This document shows positions 32,618-41,924 of a stretch of DNA of 64,000 bases, one piece after another (position 1 is the first letter of the stretch; each line of letters starts with the position of its first letter). Under the pieces are notes generated by a model. The model worked only from the letters and a program-made list of their open reading frames with translations. It made no database searches and was not told the origin of the DNA. Both the position numbers and the translations under genes were made by a program. Origin of the DNA: Symbiodinium sp. CCMP2592 (taxonomy: Eukaryota; Sar; Dinophyceae; Suessiales; Symbiodiniaceae); NCBI GenBank assembly GCA_905221615.1, contig CAJNDT010002035.1, positions 181,501-245,500 on the forward strand, read 5' to 3'.

Positions 32618-32860
32618 TCAGGTGTACTCGCAGGCAGGGTCTTTTGATTCCCTCCTGATCCCTGAGCTCATAACCCACATATGGTAGAAGGCAATATACC
32701 TTCGGGCAAAGACGAGCCGAAAGAGCCATTCATCAGGGGCTACCGAATGCTGGCTCACAGCCCTCAGCTTTATACCGGTGAAAGGTGGTAACGGCATCGC
32801 GCTCTTTAGTGGATCCAAAAACCTGTCTTTGGCGGGAGGGGAAAGGGGTGGAGTCTTAAC
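32618..32860 (-). CDS. Possible minus-strand exon, unidentified
   Basis: The frame ends at a stop at 32618 and has protein-like composition: LSPPAKDRFLDPLKSAMPL, then EWLFRLVFARRYIAFYHMWV. Upstream (5' on the minus strand) it approaches the (AGT)n microsatellite at 32915, so a start or splice site would lie between. No domain was recognised. It could be a chance frame. Confidence 0.27.
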   Translation of the reverse strand, partial: VKTPPLSPPAKDRFLDPLKSAMPLPPFTGIKLRAVSQHSVAPDEWLFRLVFARRYIAFYHMWVMSSGIRRESKDPACEYT

Positions 32861-32914
32861 CTTTTGAAAGGGCCCACAATGCATATCTGCATATCTGCAG
32901 AAGAGCACTTGAAA

Positions 32915-32992
<78 letters not shown>

Positions 32993-33026
32993 TAGTAGTT
33001 GTTGTTGTCGTCGTTGTTGCAGTTGT
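32915..33026. repeat. (AGT)n microsatellite, about 85 bp, then (GTT)n words
   Basis: Nearly pure TAG/AGT trinucleotides run to about 32999, followed by gttgttgtcgtcg words. The poly-Thr minus frame is an artefact. Confidence 0.95.
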
Positions 33027-33429
33027 AGTTGTAGGGAGTGGGGTGTCGGGTGTGCGGTGTGGTGTGTGGAGTGGGGCGGGTTGTGGGGAATGGGGAATGG
33101 GGCGGATTGAAACTAATCTAAAGTTTAAGTTCGGCGCTGGTGTCACGTGATGCTCTCTAACCTCGCAACGTTGCATTGAGGCTTCCGGGCCCATGCTTCG
33201 GTTGGGTTGGTTTCGGGGTTTTGGCCGGGTGGTCCCCGGTATAATGAGCCCAAGCCTCAACATGCTCACGGCTTTTTGGAGGCATGTCCTTTTACTCTGA
33301 ACCTCAAACCTTGAGAAGTCCCGGTTCTGGGCAAACTATCATAGATCTTGGGGCCATAAAGCCATGAGGCCCTTGAGCCGTAAATCGATGGGGTTCTGGA
33401 TTTCCTACACCGCTTACCTACAGTGGACC
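33027..33429. other. Unassigned spacer
   Basis: A G-rich ggggtgtggtgtg stretch follows the microsatellite. No gene is supported. Confidence 0.4.
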
Positions 33430-33517
33430 CCAGAAAGTTGGAACATGGTTTTAGGACTATTAGTGCTAGGATCTCTTATGCTTTGGCGGGAGGATAATGA
33501 TATTCCAACCTTTCTGG
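33430..33517. mobile_element. MITE-like foldback element, 88 bp
   Basis: The left arm ccagaaagttggaa and right arm ttccaacctttctgg pair with a single one-base difference. The loop is about 60 bp with no ORF. Confidence 0.6.
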
Positions 33518-34230
33518 CTTCTACTATATAGCCCTGACACTCAACACTGAACAGAACCCTCGACCCCGAAACCGTGTGAACTCCAGAGCGGAAGCCCCTT
33601 CAGCCCCGTACAAGCCGTACAAACCGAACCTCTTCAAGGGTAACTCACCGAAAAGAACACCTGAAAACCTGACTTTTGCAAACACATGTCAACACCACAA
33701 TCAAAGGGGCGACCTTTCTAAATGCATATAAAACATAAACCCACGCCTTCGGTTAGAACCAGCTAAGGCCCCGTCTTCGGAGAGCGTAATGCTGCGAGCT
33801 TGCCATCTCCCGTCTGAGAGGGCCTGGTTCAGGTTTAGGGATTAGGGCCTAGGACCTAGGAATTCGCGTTGAGGGCTGTGGGTCTCAGGCCAGTTGTAGA
33901 TATGACATCACTCAAGTCGAAATGTTAATAACAACACCTCTATTCATCACGACGGTTAGACTACGGACCACCCTAAAGCCTTAAACACATCTCCAAAACA
34001 GCATCTACCAGAAGCTGTGGCATCCGACAGCGAGGCTGCTACAGATCAGTCAGCTGCAAATTTCAACCTGCGTCCCGCAGATGCTTTAATTGACCAAGGG
34101 GGGGCACACCGGTTCTTGTCAAAAGGCTTGGCTCGGCCGATTTTGTGCAAATTGGCACATTGGCAACACGAACAGCAAAGAACAACAACGAACGAACATC
34201 AGCCAAAAGCAAAGCGGTGGGGTAGGCGCA
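33518..34230. other. Unassigned spacer
   Basis: No gene is recognised. A + frame over 34017-34289 has mixed composition at its start (ASDSEAATDQSAANFNLRPA) but runs into the CAA repeat. Confidence 0.3.
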
Positions 34231-34245
34231 AACAGCAGCAACAAC

Positions 34246-34265
<20 letters not shown>
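34231..34265. repeat. (CAA)n microsatellite
   Basis: About ten CAA/CAG triplets. On the minus strand it reads as Leu or Val runs. Confidence 0.95.
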
Positions 34266-34276
<11 letters not shown>

Positions 34277-34593
34277 CAACCAGCATTAAACGCGATGCCA
34301 AAGGAAATTGAGCGAAACAGCCCTGGCCGTGACAAAACTCTCTGCCCAAGCACCGGAGGCTTGAGTGTAGAGTTTCGGGCAACATCCTCATTCAAAACCT
34401 AGGCAGCGTTCACAGTCTCAGGAACATGATGCGGCGACTTGCTGCATGGAGTTGTACCTCCCAAAAATCAGGAAAGACACGCCGCACCCTGCACCTGAAA
34501 GCGAGGGATTACTTGGCAATGGGATGCCTCCAGGCGAAGGTTGGCGGTGTACCCGGTGAGGCCTTGACCTTGCTCGGCTTACGGATGTGCTTA
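34266..34593. other. Unassigned spacer
   Basis: Only short frames are present. Nothing supports a gene. Confidence 0.35.
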
Positions 34594-34706
34594 ATATAGG
34601 GGCCCTAGTTTCAAATAGCATTGGGATTTGGGGCCCGCTGTACGATAGTTATAATAAGGAACCCCCAAAATAGTATAGGTAATTTTTTCAGCCCCTATAG
34701 TATACC
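34594..34706. mobile_element. Foldback element of the TATAGGGGCC family
   Basis: The ends tataggggcc and agcccctata are near-perfect inverted repeats. The interior (ataataaggaaccc, ccaaaatag) is shared with 6738-6842. There is no coding content. Confidence 0.5.
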
Positions 34707-36000
34707 TGAACCCGTTCTCTGCTATGATTTCCTCGTGCTGGTCCTTAGGTTGGTAGGCTTAAAAGACTTCTTTGTACATAGCTTGAACCTGAAGAGTCTG
34801 CTGATGGGTTAAGACCTAGATGCTACAACCATGAAAAGCACAAGGAAAGACCCTGGCTGCAAAGTTGTCGATCTCCTTAACGGCTACGTAGCTCTAGGAA
34901 AAAATGAAACCTCTGCGCCGCCCTGTGAACCTTTTAAGGGTGCGGGGTGGCCCCAACGGGATTCGAACAGGGCGTCTGTGGTTTGTTGGTTTGCTGTATG
35001 AAAGATAGGCAGTGGCACAGTGAAACTTAGAGTACATTTCAATGCTAGACCCTACAACTGAACCCGACACACCAGCTGTAAATCCTACACCTGACCCTAA
35101 ACCCAACGCCACAATCCCTACATCATCTTATACAACCCCTTACCCTGAATCCTAAATCTTGCTCAGGCATCCAACCCCCACGAGGCCCCGACAAAAGCCC
35201 CAACCCCGAGACCCATCCACCCCGAAATATCCAAGACCCTCCTGAGCCTGCGGCCGCCGACCCAGGTCAACCTGATGACGAAGCCGTGTTGGACGGGTGC
35301 ACTTTAGGGTTCCGGGTCTGCGGTTCAGGGTTTAGCTTGCAGGACTTCGCATGAGAGGTGCATGAGTCTCAGAACCAGAACAGGGACAGGGCCCGTACCC
35401 TGCCAAGTCTAGAGGCAGCCTAAGAAGCATAGAAGGAGAAGGATCTTAGGATTATGTAGAGTGTGATAGTACTGCTATTGATGTCCGGGGTTTCGCGCTT
35501 AAGCTTCAGGTCCGTGGAACTGATCGGTTCATTTCTTCAGAAGCAACAGGCGTAGAGTGTATAGACCTATGTTTCCCAAATTCTGTGCCCTACACCCTTG
35601 CTTCATAAGAGCGACTACCAAAGAGCTACATGTTCAACCTCTAACTTCCAAATGCATTTAAACCCTACAATTTGACCTGGCCTCGAAATCCTTAACCCCG
35701 ACGCTCTAAATCACCCTCAACCTCCAAACACTCACTTTCGTTTCAGGACCTTAGGACATGTTGGTGATGTGGCTCGGAAGCTGGGGAACGACCACAGAGG
35801 TTGCCCGAAGCTATGCCGTTTCTGAACTTAAACCAGCAGAAACCCTGAAACGAAGCTGGAGGCTAGGGATGTAGGGATAAACTCTATCTATAGAACCCGG
35901 TTACCGGAGTGCTCCTCTCTGTGCGCAAGGAACACCAGCAGGCCCAGTGTCTGCCCCGGTTTAGGGAATGTCCTGAATCACACTCCAAACTCCAATAACT
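34707..36000. other. Unassigned spacer with AAACCC-like words
   Basis: Loose CCCTAAA/ACCCTAC words occur at 35045-35160 and near 35310. The segment 34925-34990 contains a B-box-like gttcgaatccc on the minus strand but does not fold as a tRNA. Confidence 0.35.
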
Positions 36001-36255
36001 ATGAAATTGAATTTCAAATTCGAAACCAAAACCCCGAGCTTCCGCAAAAGTGCAAAGAAGTATATTGCCACTCTAGTTCTATCAACACTAAACCTCCAAC
36101 CATCCCTAAGGCCGATGGGGGGGATAGGGGCTCCTTTCGGGTTTGAAATGGGCCAAGCTCCTCGCAGATTTTGCGAGGCAGCATCTATGTCTCTTCGCCT
36201 CGGCGCGAAGACAATGAAACTTGTAATCTGCCTTGGCCTAGTGACTAGTGACTAG
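36001..36255 (+). CDS. Possible short ORF, unidentified
   Basis: The frame starts with ATG and runs 84 codons to TAG. It starts with a basic segment (KLNFKFETKTPSFRKSAKKY) and has mixed composition later. No domain, paralogue in the window or splice signal was found, so chance is quite possible. Confidence 0.2.
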   Translation: MKLNFKFETKTPSFRKSAKKYIATLVLSTLNLQPSLRPMGGIGAPFGFEMGQAPRRFCEAASMSLRLGAKTMKLVICLGLVTSD

Positions 36256-36865
36256 TGTTTGGGGATCAACTGTCTTAACTGTCAGGAATTATGCGAGACT
36301 TGATTGTCGCAATCCAAAAGACTTCGCAGGCACTTTAGTATTCACGGCCTCTCCATGCTACCCCCAGACCCTGCATCGTCGGTCCAAGACTTAAACGTCT
36401 GAGTTTGCTCCAGCCTTGACCTGTCGGAGGCTGTAAGGTTTAGGGTTTAAGGGCTGACATGGGGTTTCGGGTTTAGGGTGGAGTTTCTGGATGCCGGGCA
36501 GGGGAGTTTATCTTTTTAAGTTGGGTTTCCTGCTGACTTACTAAATTCGCTTATTGTAAGTACAGAACAACATTGATCGCCCAGTGAAGATGTTGACCCT
36601 AGGTAACCCTGAACCCTAAACCCGAAAGCAACCCCCAAACGCCCAACCCCGAGGTGCCCGGCTGGAAGTAGACATCCTCAGGGTCAAAGTCATGGGACAG
36701 TTTATCTAGGGCTCTGGTTCGTTGTTAAGGCTTTGGGGGCTATGTGGGACTCGTGTTCTTCAGGCTTCCTGTGGAAAAAGGGTTCCATTTGTCCGGCTAT
36801 CCCCTAGATAGCCTAGACAGACGAGAGAAGCACAAAGCACTACTGGGAGATCTCTAGTAGTCATA
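36256..36865. other. Spacer with TTTAGGG tract at 36440-36480
   Basis: A few TTTAGGG words in G-rich orientation are followed by AACCCTAAACCC near 36610. Nothing else is seen. Confidence 0.4.
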
Positions 36866-37126
36866 ATGTCCTTCGAAGTTCTGCAAGCAGAGGTGCCGCG
36901 AGAGAGAGTTAGCGTGCCTTTATGTTTAGCAACGCTGATAGCAACCCTGAACTCTATCCCTCCAGGGGAACAAAAACCCCACCTAAAGATGTGCAAAGCA
37001 AACGGCGTCAGACAAGAACCTGTGCTTTCTAGGGGCAGAATGCTGCCACATGTCACTGTAGAGGCATTTTCTCCTGTCGTGCCTTCATTCTCGCAAGGCT
37101 GGTGTTTCTGCGCAGGTGCGTTGTAG
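36866..37126 (+). CDS. Possible short ORF, unidentified; antisense also open
   Basis: The frame starts with ATG and runs 86 codons with balanced composition (SFEVLQAEVPRERVSVPL, LKMCKANGVRQEPVL). The minus strand is also open over 36760-37149 for 129 codons. Neither reading matches a known family, and strand cannot be decided here. Confidence 0.25.
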   Translation: MSFEVLQAEVPRERVSVPLCLATLIATLNSIPPGEQKPHLKMCKANGVRQEPVLSRGRMLPHVTVEAFSPVVPSFSQGWCFCAGAL

Positions 37127-38095
37127 GAATCGCCTGGCTGCTCTACCAAGTGGCTGGCTCCATTGATAAGGGAACCTCTTTCCCAAACCCATGCGCTAAA
37201 GCTGAAACCCTGCGAAGCCAGACCTTGCTCTACAAGGGACTACAGCTCTAACCTTACCCCCCCCCGGCCAAACTGAACTCGTCTGACATGTAACCCCAAA
37301 CCGTGGACCCCAGAACAGCTCTATATCCAAATGCCGTCTCTTTCGAAGGCGTCCTGGCTCCCGCCGGGGATCCTGATGAAGCCGAAGCCGCGACGGTCGT
37401 TGTAGTACTTCACCTGGTGCTTAGGGTTTAGGGCTTAGGATTTAGGGTTTGGGGCAGTTTCGGTTCTGTGTTTATTCAATAGCAGCCTCGGCTTCAAATT
37501 GCAAGGGTCTCGTCACAAGCTCAAGCTCTTGCGTGCATGCTTGCTAGTGTGGAATCTTGAGCCTCGGAATCCCGAAGCGAAAACATACTGAAGTCACTGG
37601 AGGCCCTAAATAAAGTGCAATGGCCCGACAAGCCCAGCAAAGCCGAACAGGACTCGAAGGCACGAAAATCTGAAAGCTTTGCTATCCAAAACCATCTGAG
37701 GCCCACGGCACGGCCGGCTGTTTGAGTTCCCGAGACAAGGCCGTTTCCCAGCGACCTTGTCTCAAGCTAAGGGTTTAGGTTTAAGATTCAGGGGTTGGGC
37801 CGGGGTTGGGGGCATTTTTTTCTGACATTGCAAGATTCGGTCCAGGTTGCCGTTTTTCCAAAGGCCTTTTCTGTGCTGCGGTCTGGCCGGGGGTCTGGGG
37901 TTTAAAGCTTGAATCCTTCCTTTGTTGTGCGACTACCCCTGGACTCACCGAAGGCTGTGTCTCTGACTGCACATCCATGGCATGTACATGTTAGTTCGAT
38001 GTCGAAAATTATATTTGGACGATAAGGGACACGTGTTGGCATTGCCGCCGTGAAGGACCAGGCCAAGTGGTCTACATACTTACGACAACACAACC
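37127..38095. other. Spacer with TTTAGGG tract at 37420-37460
   Basis: TTTAGGG words at 37422-37455 and a C run near 37258. Short frames are present on both strands with no recognised content. Confidence 0.4.
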
Positions 38096-38717
38096 TCAGC
38101 GTCCTTTTGTACGTGGCAGGACGATGCTGATGGTGGTGGCGGTTCTGAGATCGCCGCCACCAGCATCACCACCGCAAGAACCGCAGCCACAGTCACCAAC
38201 ACCACCACCATCATCATTAGCAGCATTGTGCTCACCATTGCAACCACTATCCGTGCAGATCCTTGCCATCAATACCCTCAGAGCACGGTTATCGTCGTCA
38301 TCTGCAACTACATCGGCAATTACGTTCCGTCCTCCGACCACTACGAATCCCGGACCCCGACAACAGAGAAATGCTGGGTTTCCGACGGTGCCGGAGGATC
38401 CGGTCCCTGCCAATGTGTCGCAGCAAGGTGGAAATTCACACTGCGGCTGTCCATCCGATTGGTATCCAACGGATATTCGATCTTTGCTTCCTGTGATAGG
38501 GGGCTTCGGTCCGCTTCTGACCTGAAACATGAACCCCGGATGCCAAATCTCAAACCAGAACCCTCGACCCTGCTGATGGTGCTGGTGCTGGTTCTTCTGC
38601 TGGGGTGGTCGCGGGGTGGTGCTCCTGCCGTTGCCGCAGCTGGCAGTGTTCGCAGTCTGTTTTGCGGTTGCTGCACAACTTCATTCTGCGATGGTGATGT
38701 AGGCGACGACCACTGAG
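38096..38717. repeat. GGT/ACC/ATC triplet island
   Basis: Triplet-biased sequence (ccaccatcatcattagc, accaacaccaccaccat) with several open frames up to 162 codons on both strands. None is conserved elsewhere in the window. Confidence 0.55.
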
Positions 38718-38927
38718 ATGATGAGGATAAAAAACAATGATGTTCATGATGATGACCGTGATGGTGAACACGATGATGAACACGATGACGAAAGCGATGG
38801 GAATTCTGAAGACGGTTCTGATTCTGATGCTCACATGCCCGAAGCCTCTGTGTGCCTAGTGCCTACAGATATCCCAAAAGATCCCATCCCATCGGACGAA
38901 CAACTGAAATTCGACCCGAGTTCCTAA
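38718..38927 (+). CDS. Possible acidic ORF encoded by GATGA-rich repeat
   Basis: The frame begins at ATG and runs 69 codons. The first about 40 residues are Asp/Glu-rich, encoded by imperfect 12-bp gatgatgaacac words. The C-terminal about 28 residues are ordinary (SVCLVPTDIPKDPIPSDEQL). The minus strand of the same repeat reads as Ile/Val/Phe-rich. It may be a real acidic-tail exon or repeat read-through. Confidence 0.25.
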   Translation: MMRIKNNDVHDDDRDGEHDDEHDDESDGNSEDGSDSDAHMPEASVCLVPTDIPKDPIPSDEQLKFDPSS

Positions 38928-39880
38928 AGCCGGGACAACACATCCTGTGTAGGCGGCCTGAACAAATGGCTTATGATCTGGGGGGTAGTCGGCCCTCAGT
39001 CCCCCGCCTTCAGCAGGGACAGGAGGAACTTGCCCGGATCCTGACATGGTAAGCATGCCGCGAGACACTGAAATGCCCAGATGGTGACACAAAGCTGCGT
39101 GTAGGGCTTTTATGGGGCTGCGATCCTACATACCTTGAACAAGCCTGCTCTACATATTTGTTCGAAAACAGCCCCTAAGCCGAAACTACATCGGGTTTAG
39201 CGTTTCAGTTTTCGAGTTTATGGTTCAGGGTTCCGGGTAAGGGTGAAGCGTTGGTATGGGGTGTATTTGGCATGACCTGCACCGTCGAACTGACACAGAC
39301 GTTCCTGGCTGTGTTTCATGGAGCTGTTACCCTACTTTTAGGGCGCATTGTGGGTTTCAATCAATGCCTGTTCACCCCACCCTCCAGGTCATTGCCCCTG
39401 AGATCCTGAAATATAGACGGACAAAGGACTGCGACTGGAAAAGCAAGAACAACGTGCCGCACAAAGCGAATAATACTACTACCATGTACAGATTCATTGC
39501 TGCGATACGGGCACGATCGACTGCAGTCTGTCGAGTCTTGTGTCTTCTGTCCGTACCACGACAACCCTCATTCCGCGGAACACTACCACGTCACCAACAC
39601 CATCATCGTCTTCTTCGGGCAGCAAGTATCCAATTCTACCGTCAGCTACAAGCTACCAGCGCGACTATTTTGGTGGAGTTCTCAGTAGATGAAAATTGGC
39701 ATAGCTGCATAGCTCCCACAACTCCGCATGCTAAACACTTGCCCTAGACCAGCCCAATCAATCGTGGACCTTCGCCACAAAAAAGATGCAGAACACTAAA
39801 ATCCTAAATCTTAAGACCTGAAGAACCAAAATGAACCGAAGAGTATAACTAAGCTTCATATCTCGGCCTCACCCTAGGGC
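38928..39880. other. Unassigned, weakly gene-like segment
   Basis: A + frame starting at ATG 39256 is open for 163 codons. An overlapping + frame at 39497-39688 reads SVESCVFCPYHDNPHSAEHY and looks as plausible. No family was recognised and neither is conserved in the window. Confidence 0.25.
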
Positions 39881-39884
39881 GCGG

Positions 39885-39965
39885 GGTTTCTGAGGTTTGG
39901 ATGTGTTGCAGTACCAGTATGCCTCCACTCGCTCCTTCTCTGCGGCTGCCACAGATGTGCACCAA
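39885..39965 (-). CDS. Exon fragment with [10 protein letters not shown] motif
   Basis: On the minus strand this reads [18 protein letters not shown]. It matches 41370-41460 (minus), which reads [16 protein letters not shown]. The nucleotide difference includes an 18-bp insertion and a 3-bp insertion in the other copy, both in frame. That is expected for coding sequence rather than neutral repeats. The peptide is charged and could be part of a coiled coil. This copy meets a stop soon after (RALG then stop), so it may be a pseudogene piece. Confidence 0.4.
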
Positions 39966-40985
39966 GCCTCCTGAACAGCATGGCAAGCCGCGAGGCTCAC
40001 GGGTCACATGCCCTAGACCAAGACGACAAGAGTGGTTGGCTCGACCCCTGCAAAAGGCACAAGTTCGGCTGAGGCCGAACAACTGGCTGCATTGGACTGA
40101 TCGTACTTTCTTGCCCTTCACCACCGAATGCCGTGTTCATGCCACTGCTTACCGTCTGACATAATTACACAGACGGTGACAAGAAGCCGGATGCGGGGCA
40201 TCGTACTGTGGCTTCGATGGACAAGCCTGGCACAACATGTGACATACACGGATACTACGGGTAGTAAGAAGTCTTAATAGTCTTATGGCCCGTCCGTCTA
40301 CAATGTCCACTCCTGCCTGGGGGCCTAGGTTTCAAGACCAGCGCCTCTCGACCCCACGACCTGTTTTGCAGACGGTTGTGGACAGTGGCCGGCTCCTTCC
40401 AAGTGGTACCGCCACCACCTGAACTGCTTACGCTTTCGATTTTTCGGGGTCTGGAGCTGGGATTTAGGATGTCGGAGTTCAGGGTATAAGCATGATATTA
40501 AAAAGCCTCAAAAGTTCACTCTGTCTTGATTTTTCGTTTTGCCTGGCCCGTCCACGGCTCGTTTAGGGTGTCCTCAGTCTACCACTGGTAATATAGTCCT
40601 GGCTACTGCCGGCGCTGCCTGCCGGTGTGCACAGGCCCTCGAACAGAACAAGGATTGTGCAGGGGTCGACACGGGTTTGAAGTTTCTGGGTTTCAGGGTT
40701 CCGAGTTTGGGGTTTGGGGTCTAGGGCCTGAGGTCAGGATTCGCGAAGCTGCCTGACAAAGAATGGAACAAGCACCGGCTGCGGCCCTTCATCTGCTGCA
40801 GCAAGACGGGACATTACTAGAACACCCTGTCCCATTGAAAACCCTGGCTCTTCTAAATGTTAAACCCGAAACCTTCCCTAAACCCTAGATGCCGACAGAC
40901 CTTTGCCTGGCTCCTCTCTTTCGGCAACCCTTTTAAACGCTATGGAAATACTCCAAGAAGCTTTTATCAAAGGTCATTTTCATTT
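39966..40985. other. Unassigned spacer
   Basis: A TTTGGGGTTTAGGG-like tract lies at 40685-40725, and AAACCCTAGA words near 40880. No gene is supported. Confidence 0.35.
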
Positions 40986-41099
40986 CAAAATTAGCAATGC
41001 TTACGGCCTCGGGTCGTGAGCAGCGAAGGCAGCTGCTGCACGCCTTTGCCGACGTTGGACGGCCGACGGCTTGCTAGTAATACAGGTGTGCAACCGTCA

Positions 41100-41480
41100 G
41101 TATGCCTGCGTGCTCCTGCCTCATGCGACGCTCCATGTCTTCCGCGCCTGGTCCGTGTGCTGACTCCGTGTCTTCCTGTTGCTGCGGCTGCTCGTTCTTG
41201 TCTTCTGCCGGGAGTTCGCCTCAACTAACCGCTCCAATTTGCGTTTGCACTGCAACATGTCCTCACTTAGGCCACGGCCACTTGTCGTCGCAGCACGCAC
41301 TTCTTCGGCATGTATGTCGATGTCGCCGTGCTCCTGCGCCACTTCCTGTAAGGGTGTTGGGGTTCGGAGGCGTGGATGTGCTGCGATACCACCAGTATGC
41401 CTCCACTCGCTCCTTCTCCGCAACCTCCTTCTCCGCAGCTGCCTCTGCAGCTCCGCGGTGCTCTGCCTGGCAACGTTGCA
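41100..41480 (-). CDS. Charged coiled-coil-like gene fragment, frameshifted
   Basis: On the minus strand, one frame reads [19 protein letters not shown] then [17 protein letters not shown] second reads [18 protein letters not shown] then [20 protein letters not shown] third reads [20 protein letters not shown] then [15 protein letters not shown]. Together these look like one acidic/basic helical protein broken by frameshifts or short introns. [10 protein letters not shown] recurs at 39885-39965, and GAEDM-x-RRM-x-QEH recurs in inverted orientation at 41650-41700. The function is unknown. The + strand frame of 291 codons (41102-41977) is a shadow of this plus the octamer repeat. Confidence 0.4.
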
Positions 41481-41522
41481 CCGAGGAAGCTAAGCGCGCT
41501 GGGGTGCTGAGGTGTGGATGTG

Positions 41523-41648
41523 TTGGTTGGATGGTTGGATGGTTGGATGGTTGGATGGCTGGATGGTTGGATGGTTGGATGGTTGGATGGTTGGATGGTT
41601 GGATGGTTGGATGGTTGGATGGTTGGATGGTTGGATGGTTGGGTGGGT
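41523..41648 (+). repeat. (GGTTGGAT)n octanucleotide array, about 15 copies
   Basis: Nearly perfect 8-bp repeats with one ggctggat variant early in the array. The G-pairs could support a two-tetrad G-quadruplex on the + strand. It has no stops in most frames on either strand (GWLDGWMV or NHPTIQPS translations), explaining overlapping 140-290-codon ORFs. Confidence 0.97.
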
Positions 41649-41825
41649 GCGGAAGACATGAAGCGTCGCATGCAGCAGGAGCACGTCGAGATGCCCCGGA
41701 AGAAGCCATACAGCAAGAGCGGCACGAGCATCAGAATGCAGACGTGCAAGCTGTACCATGTCTTTCGCCTTGTCACAGGCAAAGCACATCTTCCGGAACA
41801 AGAGCCGCAGGCACGGACGCACTGG
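41649..41825 (+). CDS. Exon fragment with [13 protein letters not shown] motif, inverted paralogue
   Basis: Immediately after the octamer array the + strand reads [20 protein letters not shown], then [20 protein letters not shown]. The first 13 residues align with [15 protein letters not shown] on the minus strand at about 41100-41145, so the two copies are inverted. Codons differ partly at synonymous sites (ggc/ggt). The frame is open into the CATC repeat at 41829. The function is unknown, and a charged helix is likely from composition. Confidence 0.35.
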
Positions 41826-41828
41826 AGA

Positions 41829-41856
41829 CCATCCATCCATCCATCCATCCATCCAT

Positions 41857-41895
<39 letters not shown>

Positions 41896-41897
41896 TC
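41829..41897. repeat. (CATC)n then (CAGC)n microsatellite
   Basis: About nine CATC units followed by about nine CAGC units. The ccatcc words are complementary to the ggatgg words of the array at 41523-41648, so the 180-bp spacer could be presented in a large stem-loop. Confidence 0.95.
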
Positions 41898-41924
41898 CAC
41901 AAAGTTGTGGCGTCTCAGTTGGGG

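Noticed and set aside
34894-35040. Possible tRNA on the minus strand
   Set aside because: There is a B-box-like gttcgaatccc and a plausible 3' end, but the T-stem does not pair, no matching acceptor 5' strand is present and no cloverleaf forms.
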